64,000 nucleotides of DNA from Hyphomicrobium sp. (GCA_022843145.1 JALHOF010000004.1:186001-250000); one strand, 5' to 3'. Numbered from the stretch's first letter, positions 27,219-35,726 are shown. The notes: generated by a model from the letters alone, not told the origin. Translations and numbers: made by a program.

Positions 27219-27539
27219 TCAATGTTCCTTGGGCCGGTTGACCTCGAACGCCGCGAGCTTGTCGACGCCCGCTTCCTTTTGGTTCTGCGCCTGCCACTCC
27301 TTGTACGGCATGCCATAGACGATCTCGCGCGATTGCTCCTTGTCGAGTGCGATGCCCTTGTCCTTGGCCGCGTCCATGTACCAGTTGGCCAAGCAGTTGC
27401 GGCAGAACCCGGCGAGATTCATCAGGTCGATGTTCTGCACATCCGTGCGTTTGCGCAGATGCTGGACGAGGCGGCGGTAGGCGGCGGCCTCGAGTTCGGT
27501 CTGGGTCTGCGCGTCGATCTTCGGGACGGAGTCGGTCAT
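27219..27539 (-). CDS. DUF1244 domain protein, 106 aa
   Basis: Small cytosolic helical protein with the DUF1244 core: VQNIDLMNLAGFCRNCLANWYMDAA then SREIVYGMPYKEWQAQ. The CRNC cysteines may bind metal. The family is conserved in alpha- and gammaproteobacteria and its function is unknown. The second Met (27537-27539) is the better start because GAGAGGAAA precedes it; the Met seven codons upstream has no ribosome site. It converges on the DSD1-type gene, 27 bases away. Confidence 0.9.
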   Translation of the reverse strand: MTDSVPKIDAQTQTELEAAAYRRLVQHLRKRTDVQNIDLMNLAGFCRNCLANWYMDAAKDKGIALDKEQSREIVYGMPYKEWQAQNQKEAGVDKLAAFEVNRPKEH

Positions 27540-27604
27540 CGAATTTCCTCTCGTGGTCATTTGGCGCCGGTCCGATGGCGGCGGTCAACGTGGGTCGGTC
27601 GTCT

Positions 27605-28441
27605 TCAGGGATCGGTGTGAGACCCGTGATAGATGATCTGGCGCAAACCTCGATCAAGGGTGTGATCGGGCGACAGCGCGTCGAGGATCCGGGAGAGTCG
27701 CCCGGCCCAGTCGTCCTGACCAGCCTCGGATGCAATGAGATCCTGGCGGACTTCGATGATGGCGTGGGCGAGGCCGCGCATGGTGCCGTGCCGCCACATC
27801 GTGTCGCCGCGCAGGACGCCCGTATACGGCTCGTTGTCGCCGATGACCAAGCCTGCCTCGGCGCGGAGTCCGTCGAGGAGCGCTTGCGCGAGCCGCGGAT
27901 CCTTGTCCCACAAAACCGATGCGTGCCAGGGACGCGATACGCCCTTCCAAGCCGGTGTGAAACTGTGGATCGATACGATCACCGGAGGAATTGCCGCATC
28001 AAGGCACGCGTCGATGATCCCGGCGGCGGCGCGATGATAGGGCTCGTAGTAGAGACGCACGCGTTCGTCTCGCTCGGCCGGGGTCAAATGCCGGTTGCCG
28101 GGGATGATCGCGCCGTCGGAGATGCGCATGACGAGGGTCGGATCGTCTTCGCCCCGGTTGAGGTCGATCAGCAGACGCGAATAGTGAGACAGGATCGCGG
28201 GCGCGCCGAGCGCGGCGGACATGCGGCGGACCACGCCAACGGCGCCGATATCGTATGCGATGTGACGTTCGAGTTCTGCTGGCGGCAGGCCGAGTGTGCC
28301 GTATCCAGGCGGGAACGCGTTGTGGGCGTGGTCGCAGAACAGCACAAAACCGGCCTCCGTACGCCCCGGCAGGATCGAGAATGTGTCTTGGGTTTCGGCG
28401 GCGACGAGGGTGTCTGCCACCGCGAGGTCTGTATCGCGCAT
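27605..28441 (-). CDS. N-formylglutamate amidohydrolase family protein (copy 1)
   Basis: HutG-type zinc amidohydrolase that would release formate from N-formylglutamate or a related N-formyl compound. Seen: FVLFCDHAHNAFPPGYGTLGLP, LERHIAYDIGA, LIDLNRGEDDPTL and VIVSIHSFTPAW. The GYGTLGL subgroup differs from copy 2 at 33.9 kb, so the two probably have different substrates. ATG 28439-28441 gives 278 residues; a longer in-frame start at about 28577 adds sequence not expected in the family. It is divergent from the glycerate kinase gene. No other hut genes are nearby, so a histidine-degradation role is not supported by context. Confidence 0.88.
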   Translation of the reverse strand: MRDTDLAVADTLVAAETQDTFSILPGRTEAGFVLFCDHAHNAFPPGYGTLGLPPAELERHIAYDIGAVGVVRRMSAALGAPAILSHYSRLLIDLNRGEDDPTLVMRISDGAIIPGNRHLTPAERDERVRLYYEPYHRAAAGIIDACLDAAIPPVIVSIHSFTPAWKGVSRPWHASVLWDKDPRLAQALLDGLRAEAGLVIGDNEPYTGVLRGDTMWRHGTMRGLAHAIIEVRQDLIASEAGQDDWAGRLSRILDALSPDHTLDRGLRQIIYHGSHTDP

Positions 28442-28667
28442 ACGCTCAATATAGGTTGCTGCGAACCTGGCCGCCACTCCGCAGCGACACGGAAGCGTCG
28501 CGTCCTCGGCCAGCCATAGCACGCTGGAGAGCGCGCTTGACGGGTGCGCGCCGATCCCCCAAACAACAGCGGTCATGCCGGAAACGTGCGGCGTCGAGCG
28601 GGGTGCGCCGCGGCGAGGCGATCGACACGACGAGTAAAGTCTGGGGACATCGGCGCGGGAGGGAACG

Positions 28668-29963
28668 TTGGCGGGGATGGAGTCCAAAAGCGTCGAGGCG
28701 TTGCTCGTCGAGATCTACCAGGCCTCGGTGGCGACCGCGCACCCTGAAACGTGTGTTCCGCCCCATTTGCCGCCGGTTCCCGAGGGCGGCCGCATCCTGA
28801 TCGTCGGCGCCGGTAAGGCTGCATCCGCAATGGTCGTAGCGGCCGAACGGCACTATGCCGGCCGCGGCCTCGGCGACAGAGTCCAGGGTTTCGTCACGAC
28901 GCGGCACGGCTTCAAGCTTCCCACGCAATACATCGAGATCATCGAGGCGGGGCACCCGGTGCCCGACGCCAACAGCATCAGCGGCGCCGCCCGTACACTC
29001 GAGGCCGTGTCGAAGGCGGGCCCGAACGATCTGGTGCTGTGCCTGCTGTCGGGCGGTGCATCCGCATTGTGGTCGGCGCCCGTCGACGGCATCAGCTTCG
29101 AGGCCAAGCAGGCCCTGACTAAGCAACTACTCCGGTCGGGCGCCCGCATCACCGAAATGAACTGTGTTCGCCGTCATCTGTCGCGCATCAAGGGCGGCAA
29201 GCTCGCCGCGGCCGCGCATCCGGCGAAGCTCGTGACGCTGGCGATGTCCGATGTGCCGAAGGACGCCCCGGCGTCGATCGGTTCCGGCCCGACTGTGGCC
29301 GACCCGACGTCGCTCGCGGAGGCGCGCGATGTGCTGGCGCGCTATGGCATCACGCCGCCCGCCGAAATCGCCGCTGCGTTGAATAATGCCGGTAATGAGA
29401 CGTTGAAGCCCGGCGCGCCGATGCTCGAAAGTGCGACGTACAAGCTCGTCGCGACACCGCTCGCCTCGCTTGAGGCCGCCGCCGAGGTCGCGCGCAAGGC
29501 CGGCTACCGGATCGACGTCATGGGCGACAGTCTGGAAGGCGAAGCGCGCGAGGTCGGCCGCTTCCATGCAGCGATGGCGCTCGATGCGAAGCGCCGGGGC
29601 GAGCGGGTCGCGCTGTTGTCTGGCGGCGAACTGACGGTGACGGTCAAAGGCAATGGGTCGGGTGGCCCGAATCAGGAATATGCGCTGGGTCTCGCCATCG
29701 CACTCGATGGAGCGGCAGGTATCTCGGCCCTGGCCGCCGATACCGATGGCATCGACGGCGGCGGCGGAAATGCCGACGATCCGGCCGGCGCGGTTGTCGA
29801 TCCAGGTACTTTGGCGCGCGCGCGGGAACGCAATCTCAATGCCGCCGCTTTCCTGGAAAACAACGACTCCACCGGCTTCTTCGCGAAAGTCGGCGGTCTC
29901 GTCCAATGCGGTCCCACCCAAACCAATGTCAACGACCTGCGCGTCATCCTCGTCGATCCGTGA
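28668..29963 (+). CDS. Glycerate 2-kinase, type-2 (MOFRL) family
   Basis: Phosphorylates D-glycerate to 2-phosphoglycerate. N-terminal Rossmann-like domain RILIVGAGKAASAM, then LCLLSGGASALW, MNCVRRHLSRIKGGKLA and the C-terminal MOFRL domain LLSGGELTVTVKGNGSGGPNQEY. The 431-residue length is normal. TTG 28668, five bases after GGGAGGGAAC, is chosen; ATG 28677 is the alternative. The next genes are DUF1036 and pyruvate kinase, so 2-phosphoglycerate could flow via enolase to PEP and pyruvate, suiting glyoxylate or tartronate use. The strong ribosome site could pair with the CCUCCC motif of the sRNA-like elements at 35 kb (inference). Confidence 0.92.
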   Translation: MAGMESKSVEALLVEIYQASVATAHPETCVPPHLPPVPEGGRILIVGAGKAASAMVVAAERHYAGRGLGDRVQGFVTTRHGFKLPTQYIEIIEAGHPVPDANSISGAARTLEAVSKAGPNDLVLCLLSGGASALWSAPVDGISFEAKQALTKQLLRSGARITEMNCVRRHLSRIKGGKLAAAAHPAKLVTLAMSDVPKDAPASIGSGPTVADPTSLAEARDVLARYGITPPAEIAAALNNAGNETLKPGAPMLESATYKLVATPLASLEAAAEVARKAGYRIDVMGDSLEGEAREVGRFHAAMALDAKRRGERVALLSGGELTVTVKGNGSGGPNQEYALGLAIALDGAAGISALAADTDGIDGGGGNADDPAGAVVDPGTLARARERNLNAAAFLENNDSTGFFAKVGGLVQCGPTQTNVNDLRVILVDP

Positions 29964-29973
29964 GCCGAGCGCG

Positions 29974-30414
29974 ATGAGCCAAGCGTGCTGGCTGACGGTC
30001 TGCCGAGCCGGGGCGATCGCCGCCGTGCTGTGGCCGGGGCTTGCCCATGCTGATCTCAAGCTCTGCAACTCGACATCGAGCCGGGTCGGCGTTTCGATCG
30101 GCTATCAGGACACGACCGGCTGGGCGACCGAAGGCTGGTGGAACATCGCGTCGCAGACCTGCGAGGTGCTGCTCAAGGGCGCTGTGCCGAGCCGCTTCAT
30201 TTACGTGCACGCCGTCGACTATGACCGCGGCGGCGAATGGGTCGGCACCAATTTCATGTGCACACTCGACAAATCGTTCGCGGTAAGAGGTGTTCAGGAT
30301 TGCCAGAAACGCGGCTATAAGCAGTCTGGTTTTTTTGAAGTGGATACAGGCGAGTCCAAGGATTGGACCATTCGCCTGACGGATCCGGACGACGGGGGGA
30401 AGAAGGGCAGATGA
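29974..30414 (+). CDS. DUF1036 secreted protein
   Basis: 146 residues: a signal peptide (AGAIAAVLWPGLAHA) then the DUF1036 domain, recognisable from LKLCNSTSSRVGVSIGYQD, WWNIASQTCEVLLKG and FMCTLDKSFAVRGVQDC. Paired cysteines suggest disulfides in the periplasm. The function is unknown. It begins 10 bases after the glycerate kinase stop and its own stop overlaps the pyruvate kinase start (ATGA), so the three genes form a tight operon; DUF1036 next to pyk is a recurring arrangement in Rhizobiales. Confidence 0.9.
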   Translation: MSQACWLTVCRAGAIAAVLWPGLAHADLKLCNSTSSRVGVSIGYQDTTGWATEGWWNIASQTCEVLLKGAVPSRFIYVHAVDYDRGGEWVGTNFMCTLDKSFAVRGVQDCQKRGYKQSGFFEVDTGESKDWTIRLTDPDDGGKKGR

Positions 30415-31850
30415 GACGCAATCGCAGGGTCAAGCTCGTTGCAACACTTGGCCCGGCGTCCTCGCCGCCCGAGATGCTGGAGCGGCTGTTTCTGGCCGGT
30501 GTCGACGTATTCCGCATCAACATGAGCCACTCTTCGCACGATCTCGCGCGCGAACTGCTCTATGCGGTTCGCACCGTCTCGAAGCGCAATCGTTATCCGA
30601 TCGGCGTACTCGTCGATCTACAGGGTCCGAAGTTCCGCCTCGGCGCCTTCGAGGGCGACAAGGTCGCTCTGAAGAAGGGCGACGTTTTCCACTTCGATCA
30701 GACCGAAACCAAAGGCTCGGGCGCGCGCGTATTCCTGCCGCACCCGCAGATCTTCGAGGCTGTCGCGGCCGGGCACAACCTGCTGCTCGACGACGGCAAG
30801 GTGCGGATGCGCGTCGAGGAGAACAAGGGCGGACGGATCTCGGCGACAGTGCTGAACGATGGGTCGCTGGCCAGCCGCAAGGGCATCAGTTTGCCCGATA
30901 CCTTGCTGCCGATCGGCCCGCTGACCGAGAAGGACGAAGCCGACCTCGCGTGCGCGCTCGATCTCTCGGCCGATTGGATCGCGCTGTCGTTCGTGCAGCG
31001 CGGAGAGGACGTCGCGGACGTGGTCAAGCGGGTCGAAGGCCGTGCTGCGATCATGGTCAAGATCGAGAAGCCTTCGGCGATCGACGATCTCGACGCGATC
31101 ATTGCAGCCGGCGATGGGTTCATGGTCGCTCGCGGTGATCTCGGCGTCGAAATGCCGATCGAGCAGGTGCCGGGACTGCAGAAGAAGATCACGCGTAAAT
31201 CGCGCGCCGCCGGCAAGCCCGTGGTGGTCGCGACGCAGATGCTCGAAAGCATGATCACATCGCCGGTGCCGACGCGCGCCGAGGTGTCCGACGTCGCAAC
31301 CGCGGTCTTTGATGGAGCCGACGCGGTGATGCTGTCAGCGGAATCGGCCGTCGGCCAGTACCCGGTCGAGGCCATTCAGATGATGGACCGGATCGCGATC
31401 CAGGTCGAAGGCGACAAGAGCTACAGCGCGATCATCCACGCCACCAAGATCGACAAGCAGCCGACCGCAGCCGACGCGATTGCCGCGGCAGCCCATGCGA
31501 TCGCGGACACGGTCAAGCTCGCGGCGATCGTCTGCTACACGGCGTCGGGTTCGACGGCGCTCAGGGTCGCGCGCGAGCGTCCGGGCCTGCCGGTGATCGG
31601 GCTGACGCCGGTGCCGGCGACCGCGCACCGCCTCGCGGTGGTGTGGGGCCTGCATACGGTCATGACGAGCGATCCCGAGAACCTGACCAACATGGTCTCG
31701 AAGGCGTGCAAGATCGCGTTCGAGGAAGGGTTCGCCAAGCCTGGCGAGGGCATTCTCATCACCGCCGGTGTGCCGATCGGCACCATGGGCACGACCAACA
31801 TGATCCGCATCGCCTTCATCAATGATAAAGGTGAGCCCGTCGCAGGTTGA
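30411..31850 (+). CDS. pyk: Pyruvate kinase
   Basis: Converts PEP and ADP to pyruvate and ATP. The TIM barrel begins RRNRRVKLVATLGPASS; the active-site signature is IMVKIEKPSAIDDLD; further landmarks are MVARGDLGVEMP, VATQMLESMI and the C-terminal allosteric domain ending ITAGVPIGTMGTTNM. 479 residues. The start lies in an ATGA overlap with DUF1036 behind GGGGGAAGAAGG, arguing for coupled translation. It is the last gene of the glycerate kinase-DUF1036-pyk operon and is followed by a terminator. Confidence 0.97.
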   Translation: MRRNRRVKLVATLGPASSPPEMLERLFLAGVDVFRINMSHSSHDLARELLYAVRTVSKRNRYPIGVLVDLQGPKFRLGAFEGDKVALKKGDVFHFDQTETKGSGARVFLPHPQIFEAVAAGHNLLLDDGKVRMRVEENKGGRISATVLNDGSLASRKGISLPDTLLPIGPLTEKDEADLACALDLSADWIALSFVQRGEDVADVVKRVEGRAAIMVKIEKPSAIDDLDAIIAAGDGFMVARGDLGVEMPIEQVPGLQKKITRKSRAAGKPVVVATQMLESMITSPVPTRAEVSDVATAVFDGADAVMLSAESAVGQYPVEAIQMMDRIAIQVEGDKSYSAIIHATKIDKQPTAADAIAAAAHAIADTVKLAAIVCYTASGSTALRVARERPGLPVIGLTPVPATAHRLAVVWGLHTVMTSDPENLTNMVSKACKIAFEEGFAKPGEGILITAGVPIGTMGTTNMIRIAFINDKGEPVAG

Positions 31851-31877
31851 GCCAGTTGAAGCAAAGTCGCGCGTGAG

Positions 31878-31918
31878 AATGGCGGCCGACTCGCTGCGAG
31901 CGGTCGCCATTACGTTTT
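31878..31918 (+). terminator. Rho-independent terminator of pyk
   Basis: AATGGCG (31878-31884) pairs with CGCCATT (31905-31911); GCCG/CGGT extend pairing inside, and a short TTTT run follows at 31915-31918. It sits 28 bases after the pyk stop, between pyk and the convergent TPR gene. Confidence 0.75.
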
Positions 31919-31963
31919 GGCCTGCATTCGGGGTCGGCGCATCGCCAGCACGCGCCTTGCGGC

Positions 31964-32706
31964 TTAGATTCCCTGACCCTCGACAGCGCGCTCCATCTCC
32001 TTCAACTCGTCGGTCAATCCCGGCCAGTTTGGATGCACGAGTTCCAGTTGCTGCAGCGCCTTCAGTGCAGCCCGCTTCTCACCGATGTCGTTGAGGATCG
32101 TGGACAAGCCGTCGAGCGCGCGGAAGTGGTTGGGCTCGAGCGCAAGCGCGCGGCGGAGATCGCCGAGTGCGCTGGTGGCGTCGTTCTCCTGGTAATGGAA
32201 GAAGGCCCGGCGGGCGAAACCTTCGGCGAAGTCCGGCGCTAGATCGACGACCGCATCGAACAGTTGCCGTGCGAGATCGGACTTCTTCGCGAGCGTGGCT
32301 TGCGTCGCGCGTGACAGAAGCACGGCGATCGTATCGCTTCCGGACTGCATCCAGAGCGCTTCAATCGCGGCGGCGATGGCAGATGCCTCGCTGGCATCAC
32401 TGGCTGTGGCCAGGTGGGCATAAAGATTGGATAGCGCTTTCTCTCGCGCTTCAGGTGTATCGGGCGGCGCTGGCTTCTTCTTGGCAGCGGCGCTTGGCCG
32501 CGGCGTCTCAGGTCGGGCCGATTGCGGCGGCTCGGCCTTGCGCGGTTGCGGCTTTGTCGCGGGTGCTTCGCTCTCGGGATTGCGTCCCGGTTCGCGGCTC
32601 GACTGCGCGACCGCGGAGACGGCGAGTATCGGCGCGAACACAGCGACACCAACGGCCAACCGAATTCGGCGGAACAGGAGTGTTTCGGATCGAGGATTTT
32701 GACGCA
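31964..32706 (-). CDS. Exported tetratricopeptide-repeat protein
   Basis: About 246 residues from the Met at 32706 (MRQNPRSETLL). A hydrophobic signal (VGVAVFAPILAVSAVA) is followed by a Pro/Ala/Lys linker and TPR-like helices, e.g. ARQLFDAVVDLAPDFAEGFARRAFFHYQ and SALGDLRRALALEPNHFRALDGLS. TPRs are protein-binding scaffolds; here they would lie in the periplasm. Two upstream Mets (32728, 32788) are possible starts but would put a basic tail before the signal. It is convergent with pyk. Confidence 0.85.
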
Positions 32707-32895
32707 TGAGGGCAGGATAAGCCGTCATGCGGGATGCGTCAAAGCGGAACCGCTTGCACGCGGACCAGCCAGCTTCGTGAGCTGACATGGTAGAATGGGG
32801 CTGTCACGGAACAAGAGATGCGGCAAAGCGCTTCACATCGAACCGAGCGGGCCAATCGGAGCAATTTGTCCGAGTGGCTGGCCCAGTCAGTGGGC

Positions 32896-33021
32896 TCAGC
32901 CCTGGCGGGCTTTGAAGCGCTTCTGCGTCTTGTTGATCACGTAGACGCGGCCCTTGCGACGCACGACGCGATTGTCGCGGTGGCGCGAACGGAGCGATTT
33001 CAGAGAATTTCTGACCTTCAT
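32896..33021 (-). CDS. rpmJ: 50S ribosomal protein L36
   Basis: Complete 41-residue L36: [20 protein letters not shown], then [21 protein letters not shown]. It is the longer, zinc-free form (no CxxC...H ribbon), as in many proteobacteria. It would be the smallest protein of the large ribosomal subunit. It lies apart from ribosomal operons, next to tRNA-Val, the usual arrangement in Rhizobiales. Confidence 0.95.
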   Translation of the reverse strand: MKVRNSLKSLRSRHRDNRVVRRKGRVYVINKTQKRFKARQG

Positions 33022-33063
33022 AGGGACACCAGATCTTCGAGAATGCCAAATCGGCGAGAATGA

Positions 33064-33138
33064 TGGTGGGCGCGACAGGGATCGAACCTGTGACCCCTAC
33101 CATGTCAAGGTAGTGCTCTACCGCTGAGCTACGCGCCC
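33064..33138 (-). tRNA. tRNA-Val (GAC)
   Basis: Complete cloverleaf on the minus strand: acceptor GGGCGCG/CGCGCCC, D arm GCTC...GAGC, anticodon arm CTACC-TTGACAT-GGTAG with anticodon GAC, T arm ACAGG-TTCGATC-CCTGT, and an encoded CCA end. 75 bases including CCA. Confidence 0.97.
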
Positions 33139-33238
33139 GGAACGCCATAAGCGCACGCGAGAGAAGGTCGTATATCGGCATTGCCGGAATGACGCAAGGG
33201 ATGGTTCGCGCTATTTTTGACGCGGCGGTGGACGGCGA

Positions 33239-33625
33239 TCAAGCCGCCAGAAGGCGGTCAACTTCGCGGACGAGATCCTTGAGATGGAACGGCTTTGACA
33301 GGACCCGCGCGTCCTTGGGAGCCGCGCTGTCGTTGTTCAGTGTGACGGCAGCGAAGCCGGTGATGAACATGATCTTGAGGTCGGGATCGAGCTCGCTCGC
33401 CCGGCGCGCCAACTCGATACCGTCCATCCTCGGCATGACGATGTCGGTGAGAAGCAGCGTAAAGGGCTCTTCCTTCAACCGCTCGAACGCTTCCGCGCCG
33501 TTCGGAAATGCGATCACGTCGTAGCCCGCCTTGGCCAAAGCACGCTCGAGGAACCCCCGCATGGAGTCGTCGTCCTCAGCGAGAAGGATGCGGCAGATCG
33601 GCTGATGGGACGGTTTGAGGGTCAT
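33239..33625 (-). CDS. cpdR: Cell-cycle response regulator CpdR
   Basis: Single-domain receiver of 128 residues. The acidic pocket is LLAEDDD, the phospho-acceptor is the Asp in LLLTDIVMPRMDG, with Thr in MFITGFAAVT and Lys in VLSKPFHLKDL. In Caulobacter, unphosphorylated CpdR primes ClpXP for degradation of CtrA and other substrates and localises the protease at the pole. Identity is supported by the neighbour N-formylglutamate amidohydrolase and hisN, a syntenic cluster in Rhizobiales. The ATG at 33623-33625 is preferred to the GTG two codons upstream. Confidence 0.92.
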   Translation of the reverse strand: MTLKPSHQPICRILLAEDDDSMRGFLERALAKAGYDVIAFPNGAEAFERLKEEPFTLLLTDIVMPRMDGIELARRASELDPDLKIMFITGFAAVTLNNDSAAPKDARVLSKPFHLKDLVREVDRLLAA

Positions 33626-33923
33626 GTGCACTCACGGGTACGAGACTGAAAGGATAGCGGCGATTATCTGCAATGCCAGACAAATCTGACGCGAGTTTGG
33701 TAAACGCCCGATGAAGGGTTGTCGCAGCCGTATCGCGTCAGCGGTGTCTTTTTGCAGTCTCTGTCCACGGCGAGTTCGAAGTTTTCATTCGCGCCGCATG
33801 GACATAGCCTGGCGGTGTTGGCACAGTGCGGAGGAGCGAACGAGGCGCGGAACAAACCCAATCTGTCCCGTTATCGTGCGCGATCTCCGCCATGCCTTCT
33901 GATATCCGGATTTTGCAAGTCGC

Positions 33924-34823
33924 ATGCCCGACCGTGAGCGCGCCTCGATCCTGAGTGATTTCAACCCGCCGTTCCGCGTGTTCGGGCCGGAGCAGCAATC
34001 TGCGCCATTCGTGCTGTGCTCACCGCATTCAGGCCGGGTGTATCCGGCGCATTTTCTCGCTCAATCGCGGCTCGATCCGCTGACCTTGCGGAAGTCGGAA
34101 GACAGCTACGTCGACACGCTGTTCCAGCATGTGCCGCGCATCGGTGCGCCGCTCATCGCCGCCGAGTTTCCGCGCGCCTATCTCGATCTCAACCGTGAGG
34201 CCTATGAACTCGATCCCGAGTTGTTCGCCGAGCCGCTCCCGGACTACGCCAACACCCAATCTGTGCGTGTGGTCGGAGGTCTCGGAACGATTGCACGGAT
34301 CGTCGCGGACGGAGAGGAAATCTATCACGAACCGCTGCAGCTCGCCGCCGCGATCGAACGGATCGACCATCTCTACAAGCCGTTCCATTCAGCACTCGGG
34401 GGCCTCATTGCCGAAACGCGGCAGCGCTTCGGATATGCGATCCTGATCGATTGTCATTCGATGCCGTCGGCGTCGTCGGTCGCGGGCGGCGCCCCGCGTC
34501 CAGACTTTGTGCTGGGCGACCGGTTCGGAGCGTCGTGTGATAGCCGCCTGACAAGGTTCATGCGCGACGTGCTGACCGGCCTCGGCTACGACGTGCAGCT
34601 CAATCGCCCTTACGCCGGCGGTTTCATCACTGAGCATTATGGCCGGCCCTCACAGCAGGTTCACGCACTCCAAATCGAGATCAACCGCGGGCTCTATCTC
34701 GACGAGGCGACGATGATGCCAACGGCCGGCTTCGTCGAACTCGAGCGGCATCTGGCCATTCTCACGACGCGGCTGTTCAAATCGTTTCCAGCGCTGTTCG
34801 AGCGGCGTCTCGCGGCGGAATGA
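33924..34823 (+). CDS. N-formylglutamate amidohydrolase (copy 2)
   Basis: 299-residue HutG-type zinc amidohydrolase. Landmarks: PFVLCSPHSGRVYPAHF, KSEDSYVDTLF, PRAYLDLNREAYELDP, AILIDCHSMPS and NRPYAGGFITEHYG. It belongs to the subgroup that starts by removing an N-formyl group from glutamate and is regularly found beside cpdR in Rhizobiales. It is divergent from cpdR and separated from hisN by the sRNA-like array at 34.9-35.5 kb. It is a paralogue of the gene at 27605-28441 but from a different subgroup. Confidence 0.92.
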   Translation: MPDRERASILSDFNPPFRVFGPEQQSAPFVLCSPHSGRVYPAHFLAQSRLDPLTLRKSEDSYVDTLFQHVPRIGAPLIAAEFPRAYLDLNREAYELDPELFAEPLPDYANTQSVRVVGGLGTIARIVADGEEIYHEPLQLAAAIERIDHLYKPFHSALGGLIAETRQRFGYAILIDCHSMPSASSVAGGAPRPDFVLGDRFGASCDSRLTRFMRDVLTGLGYDVQLNRPYAGGFITEHYGRPSQQVHALQIEINRGLYLDEATMMPTAGFVELERHLAILTTRLFKSFPALFERRLAAE

Positions 34824-34907
34824 TCGTTGGACAAATCAGTCGAGAGGGCACGGAACGCGCGCGACGTGCAGGTCTCTGACGGATCGGACAACGTCAATGA
34901 GACCGGC

Positions 34908-34990
34908 CCAAAAAAATTGGCCGCGGAATCCGCGGCCCAAGTCCAGGGAGGAAACGCCCTTTCGGGCATGGGGCGACCGAAGCCAGCCTC
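34908..34990 (-). ncRNA. sRNA-like element, copy 1 (anti-SD motif plus terminator)
   Basis: Minus-strand reading: hairpin GCCC-GAAA-GGGC (34956-34967), open segment GTTTCCTCCCTGGACTTG (34938-34955), perfect stem CCGCGGCC/GGCCGCGG type hairpin (34919-34937), then seven Ts (34910-34916). The architecture matches copies 2 and 3. The 5' end is a guess from a TATGTA-like -10 near 34993. CCUCCC in the open segment mimics the anti-Shine-Dalgarno sequence. No coding frame is conserved among copies. Confidence 0.68.
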
Positions 34991-35087
34991 ATACATAGAA
35001 AATACGCGATGTTGCGCCGCAAAGCGCATCACGGTTTCGTGAAGACAGGTGTTCGCGCTGTCGCACCGGTGCGTTATGCGCTGCGAA

Positions 35088-35186
35088 AAGAAAAAAGGCC
35101 ATCCGGGGTTGCCGAATGGCCCAAGTCTAGGGAGGAAACGCCCAAGGAGGGCTGCGTGATCACGAGCGAGGCTCAGTGATCCCGCA
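35088..35186 (-). ncRNA. sRNA-like element, copy 2
   Basis: Minus strand: hairpin GCCC-TCCTT-GGGC (35140-35152), open segment GTTTCCTCCCTAGACTTG (35122-35139), stem GGCCAT/ATGGCC (35097-35121), then TTTTTTCTTTT (35087-35096). One base in the core differs from the other copies (CTAGAC for CTGGAC), and the terminator stem has changed on both arms. It has the clearest promoter (35193-35221), predicting an RNA of about 100 bases. Confidence 0.72.
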
Positions 35187-35192
35187 ATGCAA

Positions 35193-35221
35193 TATTTAAA
35201 GGTGCGGCGCACAAACTGCAA
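35193..35221 (-). promoter_or_regulatory. Sigma-70-like promoter of sRNA copy 2
   Basis: On the minus strand TTGCAG (35216-35221) and TAAATA (35193-35198) are separated by exactly 17 bases, a good housekeeping-sigma match. Transcription would start near 35186 and end at the T run near 35088. An AT-rich patch in GC-rich DNA supports it. Confidence 0.6.
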
Positions 35222-35397
35222 ATGCAAAAATTGCAGATCTGTGAGAACCCAGACGACGGGCTGATGGCCCAGGGCGCGTAAACTGCCGTCACAATGGGCG
35301 TTCGCGGGAACCGTTGGCTGGATTTGAGGCTTTCGGCGCCTCGCGGTGGACACCCAGGCGAGGCAAGCATGGAGAAGCGGAATTGCGCGCGGGGCGC

Positions 35398-35470
35398 AAA
35401 AAAAGGCCGCTCGCATGCGAACGGCCCAAGTCCAGGGAGGAAACGCCCAAAGTGGGCATCGGATCGGCAG
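35398..35470 (-). ncRNA. sRNA-like element, copy 3
   Basis: Minus strand: hairpin GCCC-ACTTT-GGGC (35445-35457), open segment GTTTCCTCCCTGGACTTG (35427-35444), stem GGCCG-TTCGC/GCGAG-CGGCC type hairpin (35405-35426), then seven Ts (35398-35404). The core is identical to copy 1. I could not find a convincing promoter just upstream, so its 5' end is approximate. Confidence 0.66.
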
Positions 35471-35726
35471 GCATCCCCGCAGACCCGCAATCAGAAGCAT
35501 GATGTGCTTCGCGGCGGCGGACAATGCGCTGGCGTGGCGCATGGGCGAATTGGCGGGAATATGGTGCGATGTGGTCACATATGATGTTGCGGATCTGCAC
35601 CGTGGAGACGCAAGGGTCGCAGCCGCTGCGGGACTCGAGGCGTGCTAAAGCGCAGTCCGATAGGCCACGACCGATCGGCGGCCCACGGCCGGCGGATCGA
35701 ACCAAACAAGTGAGCGGGATCGACAG

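Noticed and set aside
34694-35578. Long minus-strand open frame covering the sRNA-like array
   Set aside because: It reads through three T-run hairpins and is antisense to the amidohydrolase gene; the repeated peptide pieces come from the RNA elements in different frames, so it is not a protein gene.
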